64,000 nt of DNA, from the NCBI RefSeq assembly GCF_947623445.1, contig NC_135244.1:15872860-15936859 (forward strand), read 5' to 3'. A program made the position numbers and the translations under genes. Shown in pieces: positions 51,434-63,861 of the stretch; positions within the stretch are counted from its first letter, which is position 1; each line of letters starts with the position of its first letter. The notes under the pieces are model-generated. The model did not search any database. It saw only the letters and a list, made by a program, of their open reading frames with translations, and was not told the DNA's origin. This DNA is from Clavelina lepadiformis. Its lineage: Eukaryota; Chordata; Ascidiacea; Aplousobranchia; Clavelinidae.

Positions 51434-51720
51434 CACTAACGTATTTAGAGGGGCGGCCATTGGGTCTCCATAACTGTTCATTTATGACATATCCTTGTTT
51501 GCGACTACTTATTTCAAAAGTTTAAGATATAAACTGGCAGCTGTTGTATGTATAAACATGAGAATATATTTCCTTCGAAAGCGTTTTAAAGGATTTTTTT
51601 GTTGGGTAACAACAAAATTTTGCGCTTCTCGCATTTTGGGCGGGGTGGACAAACATTGGAATTTCAGACTAAGGTTTTAAAAAAATTCCCCCCCTCAATG
51701 CAATCCTAAATAAGCCACTG
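51434..51720. mobile_element. hAT-like MITE, 287 bp
   Basis: The left end is CACTAACGTATTTAG. The right end, on the opposite strand, is CAGTGGCTTATTTAG. The flanks GTAGCACC (51426-51433) and TTAGCACC (51721-51728) match at 7 of 8. A related CTAAATACGCTACTG word occurs at about 29506-29520 within another element. Confidence 0.72.
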
Positions 51721-51812
51721 TTAGCACCTTTGCTTCAAACAGTTAATGGCGAAAAATACATGATATGAAAAAATAAACTATGCGACATAAGAAAGTTTGC
51801 CAAGCATTAAAC

Positions 51813-52512
51813 CAGTGGTTCTTAACCTTTACAAACACGCCAAACCCCTACAATATTCTCCAAGCTTTCGGTGAACCCCAATAAATTGCGCAACGATAAC
51901 ACAAACAAAAGTTGCAGCAATAAACAAGAACGGGTTGCTGAAACGAAATTAACCAACTAGGCCTATATGTTTACATTTAACAAAGCATTGTTGTATCAAT
52001 GTGTCTTCTGTTCTTGTTTTTCGGAGACAATCTTGGAGATTCGTGGCTGTGTATTAGAAAGGGCAACCCTTAAGTCATTTTCACATGCAAACCTGTTACG
52101 TTTTTTCGTTTTAATCTCAACCAGAAAACGCATGTTCTCATACATAGGTGGTTACAAACGGCGTGAGAAAATCGGGGGCAAACTTAACGATACAGGGATA
52201 CCCTTCCAGTTTATGGCACCAAAACGTGTAAATCTAGATACGTTGTTGTTTTTCTGTGGACAGTTTCTCCTCACATACCAAAACTATTGCGGTACTTGAG
52301 GCCAGGGAAGAAGCCCTCTGAAAAATTTCTTATGCTTACAATTTCCTTTAATTTTTGCTTTAAAGACTGTTCTGTTTTTGCGACTAATCAAAAGTAACAC
52401 ATAACCAAAACGTTTGTTGAATTTTTGCAACGCGAAGAGGACCTTCGTCGAACCTCTGGAACGGCGCTGTTGAATCCCACTGGTTCGATCGAAACCAGGT
52501 TAAGAACCACTG
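51813..52512. mobile_element. hAT-type non-autonomous element, 700 bp
   Basis: Perfect 16-bp inverted ends CAGTGGTTCTTAACCT are flanked by CATTAAAC (51805-51812) and CATTAGAC (52513-52520), a 7/8 duplication. An open frame of 110 codons inside (51967-52299) has no transposase motif that I recognise. Confidence 0.88.
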
Positions 52513-53030
52513 CATTAGACATTTTCTCTTTTAGGGGATTTTCCCAATTTAAGCTGCTGCTATACAAATATTGCTGTTATTAAAAAATCTTTGAAGTCAA
52601 AAGCGTTAATCTTACTAAACTTAATCAAAGATAATTTACCAAATAATGAAGTAATGATACATAAATTTAAAGCGAAAATATGAAAATCTTTTTCTAATTT
52701 TTGGATGTTTATGTGAATAATCACCAATGAAACCTGCATTTTCTGTACTGTGATTCTGTATGGTGTTCTGGTGTTTGTACGAATCTGTTTATTACTCCAG
52801 TACTCGGTGTTGAATGACCTTTGAGCTTTTGTTGTACAAGTTAACGGCGAAATGCCTGCCCAATATTTGCACCTTTGAAAGGTAAGCATTTTATTGTCAT
52901 TAATTACTTACAAATTACGCGTCAGCCGTTTTAGTTCCATAGTGTGTCAGGCCTTAGCAGGGCATAATGTGTTAATATTAATCAATTTAATGCTTACTGA
53001 AACTGTAATCTGGTATTGTAATATGATTAG

Positions 53031-53085
53031 CGATTTGTGTGTTGTGTTGTGTATTGTATATTGTGTATTGTGTTGTGTATATTGA
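53031..53085. repeat. GTGTTGTGTATTGT low-complexity repeat
   Basis: An imperfect tandem of TTGTGT and TATTGTG words, intergenic and upstream of TMEM168. Confidence 0.75.
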
Positions 53086-53556
53086 AATAGAGATAATCAC
53101 TTTCACATTTTCTTATAGACTAGGCTAGCTTAATTGTTTGTAGAGTATGTTTGTTGGATTAATTATCGATATTTTATAGTCTCAAAGTCGAAAATGTATG
53201 TAAAATACTATTCCATGAACTAGACTAATTTCGCCTAGATAGCTAAGATTGGTAGTTTGCTAGTTTTGGAAAAAAATGTGAAGTGCAGAGGTAATTAATT
53301 TTAAAAAGAAAGTTTTCCCTCAGGACTGCTTCATCTTTTGTTAATTTGCTATAAATTGGCGTTCAAATAACGTTTATTTATTGTTCATTTACCAGTAAAT
53401 TTTCTGTTGTGTCATTAAATCTTACATGTGTGTGCCTGTGCGCATGCCACACTTTCCATTTTGGCTAATTAAAGGTTTTGAGTATCACTTAAACTTTGAA
53501 TGAGTGATTACTTTCACTTATTAATATTAGATCACCTTCATTAGACCTATATTTGC

Positions 53557-56500
53557 ATGGGTACTAAACAATCAAATACTGAAATAATGTCTAAAAAGTA
53601 TCAAACCTCCAAAATACGAACTGTTTCCCTACGTCCCCGATCGTCAAGTTTGGGCTCTTTGGAAAGAAATCATTTTCTTGGCAACCATGATTATTTTATG
53701 CCTAAACTAAGGAATCAACTGGCTTACGCTCCACCCATTTATGTTAGTTCAAGTAAGTGTTTTATGATGACAAAGATGAAACAGACCTAAATTGTTTCTA
53801 GGTTTTTGCTGCAATGTTTGTGTTCCGTGTTTATGTATAGTTTTTATTAGTTGGCTTGTAAGCATGATGTATAGTATAGTCAAGTCAGCTATACAAAAAT
53901 GATCCTATTCTGCTTACACAAACTTAAGTTATGCAAGCTTCACTAAATGTACAGCAACAATTTTTATATCATCAGAATTGGAATTTAATCCCTTATATAT
54001 ATATAACATATTTATTTACTGAAATTTCTGACCAATTTTTATTTGCAAATAATATGAGATTTTTGAAGAGTACCCTTAAGAGGCAGTGTCTGACAATTTT
54101 TGCCATTGTGGTTGTACAAGATGGCTAATGCCACCTCCACATGTATTCATGTTGATTTCACCCTTTTCAAATAGGGTGGTTTTTTTAACAAGACCTCATT
54201 TGTTTGGTATTTTATCATTGCCTGATTTTTACTGCTAAAATCAGCCATGCTTTACAAAATCGTTTAACATGATCAGAAATTTCTTAGGTAGAATTGTTTT
54301 AAATGTTTTGGCTGCGAAATGGTTAAAAGCTCAGTCTACGATGCGTAGCTTGTGTGAAAACAAGTAGCCCGTGCTTTAAAGTGTAATATGCTATTGTCAT
54401 CATTTTGGGCGCTACCGTTATATATCCTTTCGATTTATGATCATTAAAAAAATCAATGCTTTAGGTGGGCAATACCAAATTTAAGGCTTGGCAAGAATTT
54501 TGACTTAATGAACCGAATTTTGGAAAAATTTTGCACTTTGGGAACTTTTATAAATTATGCTATTATCATTTATGCTAAGTATACTTATGTCATTGTGTGG
54601 AAGTAATGTGGGTGAAAAGTTTGTTAGGACTTTAAATTACGTTTCAAAACTAATGTGGTTTGATGTTGAAATGTGCTCTTTGATTTTATGAAAATATGGT
54701 GCGAATTGCAGAATAAACAAAATTGATACCAATATGATTATGTGACTGACAGGTGCTGAATTGCTTGTGATACCTACTATGAAACGTTTGTAAAAATTTC
54801 TGCATGTGCGTATTAGCAAAAGAGCATAAAACAATTTCTTGACATGTCATGCTTAATTAACCAATACTAAATATGCACCTTTTGACAAATGTTATCAAGT
54901 TTACATGAATTACAAACTTTACATGAAACTTTTATTTTAGGCTCGGGTATTTGCAGCTACCAGAAACATCCAGAAGACAATTTTTTGTGCCGGTTTTATA
55001 GAAAGCTCTCCTTGTTCTATGAGAAAGGATCAGTATTTCTGTCAAATATTTGCATCATGTACAAAGCAAAACTTTTGGCTAAAATAAGGTATACCTATAT
55101 ACAGCGTGATCACAATGATCTTATTTTAGTTAGAGATAAAACTATAAGTAATTTTGCAAATCATCATTATTTCATCTATATGTTGTTTTGGGATATATAG
55201 CAATGATTTGAGCTGCATGTTTATGAAATATTTTTCTCCTGATTTATTTTAAACTAACTACAGTCAGACCTCGTTAATCCGGACCACTTTGTTTCGTCAT
55301 AAAATGTCAGTTTAGCTGGGTATCTGGATTATCGGAAAGCGAAAAATCAATCAATCTTGCAAATGCAGCACCGTGTTCAAAAAGCAGTATGCACCTTACT
55401 CCAATTTAAAGTATGCGTAGGAGTTTAAAAAGGGAAACTGCAACATTACTGTGTGTAGATAATGGGCTATTGTTTTTGTCAACTAACTACTGTATCTAGG
55501 ACAATCGTGAATCATTTTCACTTCATTCTCCATAATCCGGTTTATCAGGTTTTATTGCTATTTATTTCGCACATTTGTTCCAAAACTTTTGTGTTGGATT
55601 TGGACAGCAGGGTTTCCGGATTAAAGGGGTAAAATGCATAGGAAGAAATCTGTTCCTGGCAGTTTTGTGTTGGATAACGGGGATCCCAGTTGTTCGGGGT
55701 TCAGATTAACGAGGTCTCACTGTGTATGCAAAATATTATGCCTTTTTAGTAGGAAAGAACTAATTTTGAATTTCTAATCAATGGGTCTCAATGGAACTAT
55801 TTTTTATGAATAAATAAACTTAGTTTTATTGTTCTTTCTTACATGATGTGATCCTTTGTTTTAATTGCCTTTCCTAAAACTTTCAGAATAAAGTAATATA
55901 TGTATATAATAACTTTTAAATTTTGATAATGAATTGCTACATAATCAACCGGTATATGTTCAATTAAGGTGTCTGAAGATTGTGCCAGGCTTTCTACTTT
56001 TAGTTGCCGTTTTGGTGGCATCAGCTAATCTGTGGTTGAATGATGCTGACTTAACCAAACTCCTAGTAGCAGTGGCAGTGGTTTTAATAAATCTGGTCTT
56101 CATGTATCTGGATTATGCCTGTTCGAGCTATGAAGGTTAGAGTACATCTCATCCCAAATTTACTATAAACGTACAAATATTAGTAAATGCTGAATTGTTG
56201 TTGAGAGTCATGTCATGAATTCTTACCAGGAGTCGGAGCTTGCGTAACTCATTTGTGGTGGGGCTTCCTGCTAGGTTCTCTTACATATGGTGCCCATTAT
56301 TATAGAGTCTGGGCGTATGATGATCGTGACAGACTGGTGGACATGTTGATAATGACCAGCACAGCTATCAAATGTTGCTGTGATTTTTTGGATAGGTTTT
56401 TAGAAGTTGTCCACCATAGGTAAAAAAAATTTCAAATTGTAAAGTAAGTCTTGCTCAATTACTATAAAATTTTTATTAAGTATGCTATTCTCTTTTTAAT

Positions 56501-59500
56501 TTAACTGCAATAGCATTTGCCAACTCTTTAAAACTTTCTATGCCTTCTTCAAGATGCAGTGGATACTATCAGTAGTAACCATGAATTTAATTTCTCTTTC
56601 CAGGTCAATGTTTTTATTGCCTGTAGAGGTGACGGCATTATTTGGAGCATTGATTGGTGGAATAATTTTTCTGGGTCCACAAGCTGACTGTGATCTGTTG
56701 ATAATTACTGTAGCATCTGCATTAGTAGTTGCTAATTTGAGAATGAAATGCACATTGGCATTTCTTACTCTCTTTTTGTTTATTGCTATTTCAGGTATAT
56801 ATTGCATATCATTCTATTGGATGTTATGTCGTGTAAATGTGACTAAGTGATAGCTATATGTACTTTACCTTAGGCCTTAACATGAAGTTCTGTATATATG
56901 TATAAATATTTTTTAAAACGCCTTGAAAGCTTTGAATTAAAATTGTTTGAATGTATTTTCCTCAGTTTCACCCATTGTCTTGTACAGTACTGTTGCAGTT
57001 ATCAGCCTTCATATTCTTCTACGAATTCTGTGAACAACAATATTTTATTCAGGAATTGCTGTGTTTGATAATATGCCCATTGTATTGAACCCATATTCTC
57101 TGATCTGCTATCACATAAGACTATTTTTCCCACCGGCCACTGATTTCTACTTCTCACCATTATCGGCAATGGAAAGGTGGTCATGGTCCTTCGGAATATC
57201 AAGGTATTTACCTGAACTTATCAACTTAGATTCTGATTAAATTTACTCTTGAATAACAATCAATGAGGGAGGTAGTTTATTGGATTTATTCATATCAATC
57301 TAATTCCATTTTATAGCTAGACCATAACTAAAAATGGTACATACATCACCTTTATGCGATATTTTAAGTTTTGTAGATTTAGTTTTTATGATTTTAGGTT
57401 AAAGCATCTTTGTCTCACGATTGTTGTTTTCATCGTTGAAGCTTTGTTTTGTGCCTTGGCCTTTTTTGTAAGTTGACTAAAATTCTAAACAGTTTTTGAG
57501 TTATAATGATGGTTTATTTTGTATAAATTTTTGTAGATTTTTCACCATCTAGTATATGGACTTTCAACTATTGAATGTAAAACTGGTATACTTCAATTCA
57601 ATTAAAAATTGATTTCAGATCTATATGCTGTTCCAGCTGTTGAAAGTTTGTGATATATTTAGATATTAACACTTGTTTTACTTGTAGGTGATACTTTTAC
57701 ATCCGGAGTATGAGCTTGTGTTTGTAGTTCCTGTTGTGAGTGTAAGTGGACTACTATGGCTATGCACACATTTGGCTTACTTATCCACAGAGGTAACTAA
57801 ACTTTTATTTCAGCCAGAATACTACATTCTTATGATTGCGAAATGGATGCACTCTACACATATATGTTGATACATCACTAACACTATCCATTGCCTCTTG
57901 GCAGTGTAAACTATATGCACGTTAATTTTACAACTGTGAAAAACTGGATTGACGAGATATTTTTTACACAGCTTACACTGGCTTCTAAACTCTCAGAGTG
58001 TCAAGATTTTTACCATAAGCTTCCCACAACATCTGGTGGAACAGGTTTATCGCACATTATGTCCAGCAAAGGTGTAACTTGATTTGTGGTTGTTAGAATT
58101 TAGAACACATACAATATATATAGTTTGCACTTTATGATGATGTACATGGTGTTGTATACAAACAGATAGCACTGGTTGTTTGAATTAATTTAATTTTGTG
58201 TATTTGATGCAAGAGCTTGTGTTATTTCCTTATTTCTTCTAAGCCGATGTGGTGTCAAGCGATGGAATAACTGTCTCAACTTTTTAAACTAATAATGTGG
58301 CTTTAGAACGTATAATATGTTCAAGTTTCATATTCACCTAAACTAAGACAGCCTGCGTATTAGTACAATTTCCCTTGGACCGTTCAGTTTAGAGCGCCCG
58401 AAGGGGTCAAGACTACACAGCCTACACATATTCACAACACCCAGTTATTTAGATGTTTTTACATTTCCCTCATGAAACAATTCTCTTTATTTTCTACCAT
58501 GTCTTTGCATTCTTAATGTTAACCCAATAAAGTAATTCACTCTGCACGTTTAAAAGACAGGTTGTTCCTGCCATAATTTTACAATGATTTTACTGATTTT
58601 AAAGGCCAAAGCATGCTTTATGCATTATGCTTTCTGGCAAGGACAGGTAAACAAAGTGTCAGCTTGCTTACATTATACATAATGTATTCATTCGGTTAAC
58701 CGTATCAAAAGGAAACCTCTGCGGTTTACCTTGTGCGCCACAAACATACGTGATATAATTATGACGAAAATATATAAATTATTATGTTTGTTTCAGTAGC
58801 TTAAATTTGTCGTTTAATTCAAATCTCTTTTACTTTGGTATGATATGAAACACTCTTTCATGTACAGGGGTTCGAAATCTCTGCTTGGTAGGCCAGCAGA
58901 TAGTGGCATGCGCGCTTCTCACCACTTTATTTTTTGGTGGCATTTCTTGGAGGCGAGAAAACGCAACGTATCCAGCCCTTCTGCTGGTGGTGATTGGAAT
59001 AGAGTGCGCCTCTTTCGGAAGAATCAGGGAACTTGCTGTCAAATTGGGTGGCACGTGTGTAGCGTACGCGCTGATAACGACAACTACCGTTGTTAAGTAC
59101 GTACTTCCAATTCTAACGCCGTGATATGGCGTGCTTCTTACTTTATCTGACAATTCATTTATTTTATAGCCCCAATGCCAAAATCACAATATTACCGGCA
59201 GATTCGTTGCAGAAGCAAAATGACAGGGCTACGTCGTTGATAACTGCTATACATAAGTAAGTACACCTATACAAGCATGGTTTGTTTCAGAAAACTGTAA
59301 TACAGTTCTCATATTCACAATATTACTCTAACTGCAGGTTTTTTGCTTTGTACTTGATCGACAATATCGGGTGCGATTACTCAACCAGCGGCTTAAGCTT
59401 AAATGCGGTTGAGGAGAAGCTTCGTAATTTGTTCAATACGAAAACAAAGGAAGGCGACGGCGTCCGTTGCGATACTTATATTTTCTACTACAGCGGTTTA

Positions 59501-60474
59501 ACGGCAGAGGATGGCTCGTGTGTTCTTGCAGGTAAGGTGTTTCCTTTTTCTAGCGACCTAGCCTACACTACACTATACCTTTATTTATGATGCTAAAACT
59601 GGAATTTCTTTTGTTGGCATGATTAGCCAATTGTCGTCGACTATACGTTGAGAAAGGATTTCATTGTAATGACCAAAGTTAACTGTTTGTTATTTTTGCC
59701 AATCTTAAACTTGATGTAAGGAGAGAGCGCTGTGCAATAGCCATAGAGTCGCATGTACTTTGACCTTTCGGCGCCATGCAACCTACCTTACCCGTAAAAT
59801 CAGTGAGTTTAAAGCTCAGGGTTGAACATAAAGTTATATCAAAATATGTTGTTTGTTCGGCAGATGGGGCCGTACTGTCTCCAGACCACGTGATTGAATT
59901 ATGGCGAGATAGTTGCTGCGATGACAACGCAATGGCGCCCTCTCGTTTGCTCTTGATTATGGACGTTGCGACTCCCGATCCGTGGGTGAAAATGGTGGCT
60001 TCCCTAAGGCGGGAATATGTTGCTATCCAAACTTGCAAGCTTGCGTCAGTTAATTCATCCAAGCGTGACGTAGAGTCGGGCGGCATGGACATCTTAATAC
60101 AGCCCGGTAGTTTTACTCCAGAATGGGTGCAGTGGAATTACGATATAACCAGTAAATCAGGACTTTCGCCAAATTCTTGGTTCGATGACGACGTTGCTAC
60201 GTCATTGAGACCGACGTACAATGTTTCCAGGCGCTGGACTGACTTTGCCTTACGCGTACCGACCTCGAACAACAACGAAATGTCAGGTCACTGGAAAAGT
60301 CATTACCCATTCTGCTGCAGACCTTTCCTGACTCTATCCGCGTCATGCGCTAGGCGTCTCAACCTGGTCCGTATGTTGAGCGCTCCTGGTCGCCGTTATC
60401 GTCGCTTCAAAATGCGCTGGTTTCCACCGACTGTCTTGGACACGGGGCACGGTTTTAAATTGGTCCGGGCCTGA
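53557..60474 (+). CDS. TMEM168: TMEM168 homologue, multi-pass membrane protein with caspase-fold-like C-terminal domain
   Basis: Thirteen exons: 53557-53752, 54941-55088, 55969-56135, 56230-56419, 56604-56794, 57053-57203, 57398-57467, 57688-57792, 57972-58071, 58868-59096, 59170-59256, 59338-59531, 59864-60474. They sum to 2439 nt, or 812 residues (human 697). The extra length is mainly N-terminal and begins MGTKQS. About ten hydrophobic segments follow, from residue 118 to 515. Family stretches include IMSSKG followed by VRNLCLVGQQ, then ELAVKLGGTCVAYA, GCDYSTSGLSL, VSRRWTDFALRVPT and the C-terminal FPPTVLDTGHGFKLV, all with direct vertebrate TMEM168 counterparts. The molecular function of TMEM168 is poorly known. 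Residues 545-680 show a caspase-like strand order without catalytic residues. Exon 9 was placed at 57972 because it alone keeps phase with exon 8. A pogo-like MITE sits in intron 2. The likely poly(A) signal is AATAAA at 61232-61237. Confidence 0.93.
55261..55722. mobile_element. pogo/Tigger-like MITE, about 462 bp, in TMEM168 intron 2
   Basis: The left end is CAGTCAGACCTCGTTAATC. The right end, on the opposite strand, is CAGTGAGACCTCGTTAATC. The element is preceded by TA and followed by TG, close to the TA target of Tc1/mariner-pogo elements. CCTCGTTAATC ends fit the pogo/Tigger type. The interior is non-coding. Confidence 0.78.
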
Positions 60475-63400
60475 ACGTGGAAGCGTGTTGACTGTATGAT
60501 GTTCAGATTTTGAGTATGATATACACATTCCTGCTGCTGTTTAGGTGCTACTTCGATGCGTGTGTGACGTTGTTTTCTGTGCTGCTGTACGTGCAGTTTT
60601 TAGCTTATTTTGTTTTCACTGTCTCGTCGGTTTATTACACGTCTACAGTTTTTGAGTATTTTTTTGTTGATTCCAACGTGTTTGGCGGGTTTCTTGTGTA
60701 AAATTGCACCCTTTTGGAATTGAATTTGGTTGACAAATCGTGGTTGATAACATCGCAGTCAACTTCTGCCAAGTGCTCTTTGTTCAGCTAGTTACACTGT
60801 GAAAATCGTAGCAATGCACTTTGATGTCCCTGTGCTTGTATGAAAAATACTATTGTTTTTGACCAATTGGAGTTACACAGGTAAGACCAACAGAAGTAAC
60901 AACTAATGATTTTTTTCTGGGTCAAGTAAGTGGCCATTTGGCTGGAGTCTTACATACGTGACGTCTGTTTTGGAAAGTTTTCTGACATCATATCAGGCTC
61001 TGCACAAGCTAAGTGCCATTTCCTAATATCTTCAGAAGTTAATTTCGGTAGATAATAAGGTGTTGTAGCTAAGTGAAATATGTTATAGAAATATCGATTT
61101 TTTTCATTCTTTCATCACAGTCGAGCACTAATTTTTGGCTGTCAAAATTTAAAGTTAGTAAGTTAACCTAAGTTGACGAAAGTATATCTCAAAGAGGGAC
61201 TCGAGTTACAACACTTGCAAAGAATTACTTTAATAAACAAATCATCTCGTGCTTGGTATGTTATTTTTGATTCACATTCCCGTTGGCATCACGTTGCCAT
61301 AATTTATGAACACAAGCAGAAAACAATGTTCCCATATCGTTCAACCTTCGTCGTCAATATCAGTCACATGACGTTTCAAAATCCGAGCTTAATAAGTCTT
61401 GCTGTCGAGTTCGTTTACTTTCGGTGGCAAAATTAGGTAGCCTGTGGTGTAACTGCTTAAAAAAAGTATTTGCTTTGTCAACATCAATTTCACAACTAAC
61501 GCAAACATTCGAAGGACGCCTATAACTTTTTAGCATATCCATTTACAATGCAGTCAATGATTTTTGGTCGTCATTCTTTCTTTGGCGAACAAGGTATATA
61601 TCGTCTTAACCCGTCTGACGAGTGTTTGATGAAATGACAAATAGCGTAATATTTATTGTTCAATCGCTATTGTTAAGTTTTAAGCGCTCGGGGAAGGCAC
61701 CAGAATGCTGTCTACGGTTTACAAGAGAAAATTGTTATTTATAATCGCAGCCAATCAGCGTGTAGTCTATATAAGGCCAGTAAAACAGAGCCGCAGTGTT
61801 TTACAACCAAGCAGGCTATCACCACTTTCTGGAGTAGCCGACATTCAAATTTATTCTATGATATATTCTTCTAACAAGTGTTGGATGTCATAACAGTAAA
61901 TATTTGTAGCATGGTTTTACCACTAATGATCTTGTATAGGTTGGTGCATACGGTAGTTGTACATGTGTATAGTAAAGTGTATAGTTTGTATAGTTTAGTG
62001 TTAGAAATATTTCTGGCCCTACGTGATCGTACCAGAATATGAGCAAATCAATATCGCTTTTCCCAAAGTACTCTACTAACTATATAGCAATTAAGCCTAC
62101 AATATTTCTAAGGTAATGCTGTGCCACAAATGTTTGCTAACTTTTGTGACGAAAACATACAGCTGTAATGTGTAAAGAATATCTCTATATACGACTAAGT
62201 AGGCCCAAATTAAATGTTCGCGTTGTTTCTGTCAAAATTTGGAAGTTTCACGAAGGCCTTGATACGCCTTACCTTGACAGTATAAAAATTAAAAATATAG
62301 ATTTCATATGGATATTTCCGACGTATTTGTTTAATACAGTAAATAATTTTGTTTACAGAAGCTAATATTCAATTAACATTTCATAAAAGTTTGATGTAGT
62401 GTATATAGATATGTGCTTGTGATGTTTTACAAAGCGTCATAGCATAATACGTACCGGCCCTTTAAATTAAAAAATTGGCGTATCACATCATAGCACATAG
62501 ATAAAATTAGCGTCAAAACTTTCACATGAAACAGAATACAATGGGTAGCATAATGTTTTGATTGTTGTAAAAACAGTTTAACGCCGCCATATCGTTTTAA
62601 ATAGCTCCATTGTCGAATTATACTTATATCGATTGGATTGCCATCTTGGAACGCTTCAAACAATATATAACCTATTGGGGTTACACGACTGGTCTCGCGC
62701 TAAGATCTTGTTACGTAACAACATTGTTACTAACGTATATAATATTTTTATTAAGTACATGGTACTATGTAAAAAATGGTTATGTATACGGTTCCTTCTA
62801 AATTCTTTGTGTTTTCAGGATCTACAATGTCAATGCTATGCTAAAAACATTCTGTCTTCAAAGTTGATTGTGGTTGAACTGTGTTAATTGTAAAGCTAGT
62901 AGGCTATTACATAATAAATTAAAAAGCGAATATATACAATAGCACTGTACTTGAGTACACCTGATGAAGCATCAAGTTTGTGCTTGCGAATGCTTGTGTT
63001 GAGAAAATAGAAATAAAGTAAATCCTAGAGTTTTATCGTATATTCTGCTTTTTGGGACTGCTAAAAACTGAGTGACTTTTGGAAAACATGTTAAAAAATT
63101 CGAGAGCAGCTGTATAAAATATTGGTTACATGGCGTGATTTGGCTTCACAAAACCTTTTAATTAGGGTTACGTAACGTTGCTTAAAGTTTCTGCAAAATT
63201 ATGTTGTCACTTAATCATCGATGTGCTGATGACCCTAAATATAATTCGATTAAATGTGAGACCTTTACGGAAAGAATTGTGTAATTTGATATTGATCAAT
63301 CGATAAGTGTGAAATAACTTGAAAGAGCTATGACACAAGTTGATCTTTTTCTATTTCAGTCATGCTTGGTCTGCTGCTATTTAAAAGGCCGGGCTATACG

Positions 63401-63756
63401 TTTCCCTACCTTTACGTAAACGATATTGAATTCTAGGCTTAATAAAAAAAAGCACATGCTGGCTGGTTTTGAAAATATTTCCTATTTTCAAAATGTGAGG
63501 TTATGTAGAAGAAAGCAAGGCCGTTACAGATGGTCCACAAAAAGAAACATGATCACGGAAGAGGCCGCCATAATTGATGACGAGGCTATTTGATCCTCAT
63601 GGGCTGCAAAACTGTGTAGGCCTACCCAAAAATCCAACCCAACTACTGTAGGATTTTATGCGCTGCGTAGGTGTATGATTAACTGCAATAATTTGCATCT
63701 TACCTTTGAATTTTTCGTGTAGCAGGTGGTTTGGTAAGCATTTCTATATATCCAAA
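60475..63756. other. Intergenic region after TMEM168
   Basis: It contains the TMEM168 3' UTR (AATAAA at 61232-61237) and AT-rich sequence with short frames only. A second AATAAA lies near 63011. No repeat or RNA gene was recognised. Confidence 0.5.
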
Positions 63757-63861
63757 ATGTTAGCCATACTAAAGATAGACAAATTAAGTCGTATTCAAAC
63801 TGAAGCAAACGATCTTCTACAGGGAGCGGTGATCAGTGAAAGAGGTCAAAGCTGGAATAAG
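63757..63861 (+). CDS. Probable first coding exon of an unidentified gene (3' partial)
   Basis: An ATG opens a 35-codon frame (MLAILKIDKLSRIQ, later LLQGAVISERGQSWNK) that ends exactly at AAG/GTATAT, a good donor. The composition is protein-like and differs from the surrounding AT-rich DNA. The remainder would lie beyond the window. No family was recognised from this short piece. Confidence 0.4.

Larger units (their letters stand above)
50776..53556. other. Intergenic region UNC93B1-like to TMEM168
   Basis: It holds the UNC93B1-like 3' UTR (ATTAAA at 51056-51061), two adjacent hAT MITEs and a GT-rich low-complexity stretch at 53031-53085. No additional gene was recognised. Confidence 0.6.

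Noticed and set aside
57891..57971. Upstream extension of TMEM168 exon 9 from the acceptor-like GGCAG at about 57900
   Set aside because: That acceptor gives the wrong phase (immediate stop or shift). The acceptor before 57972 keeps phase 0 and matches the family alignment.
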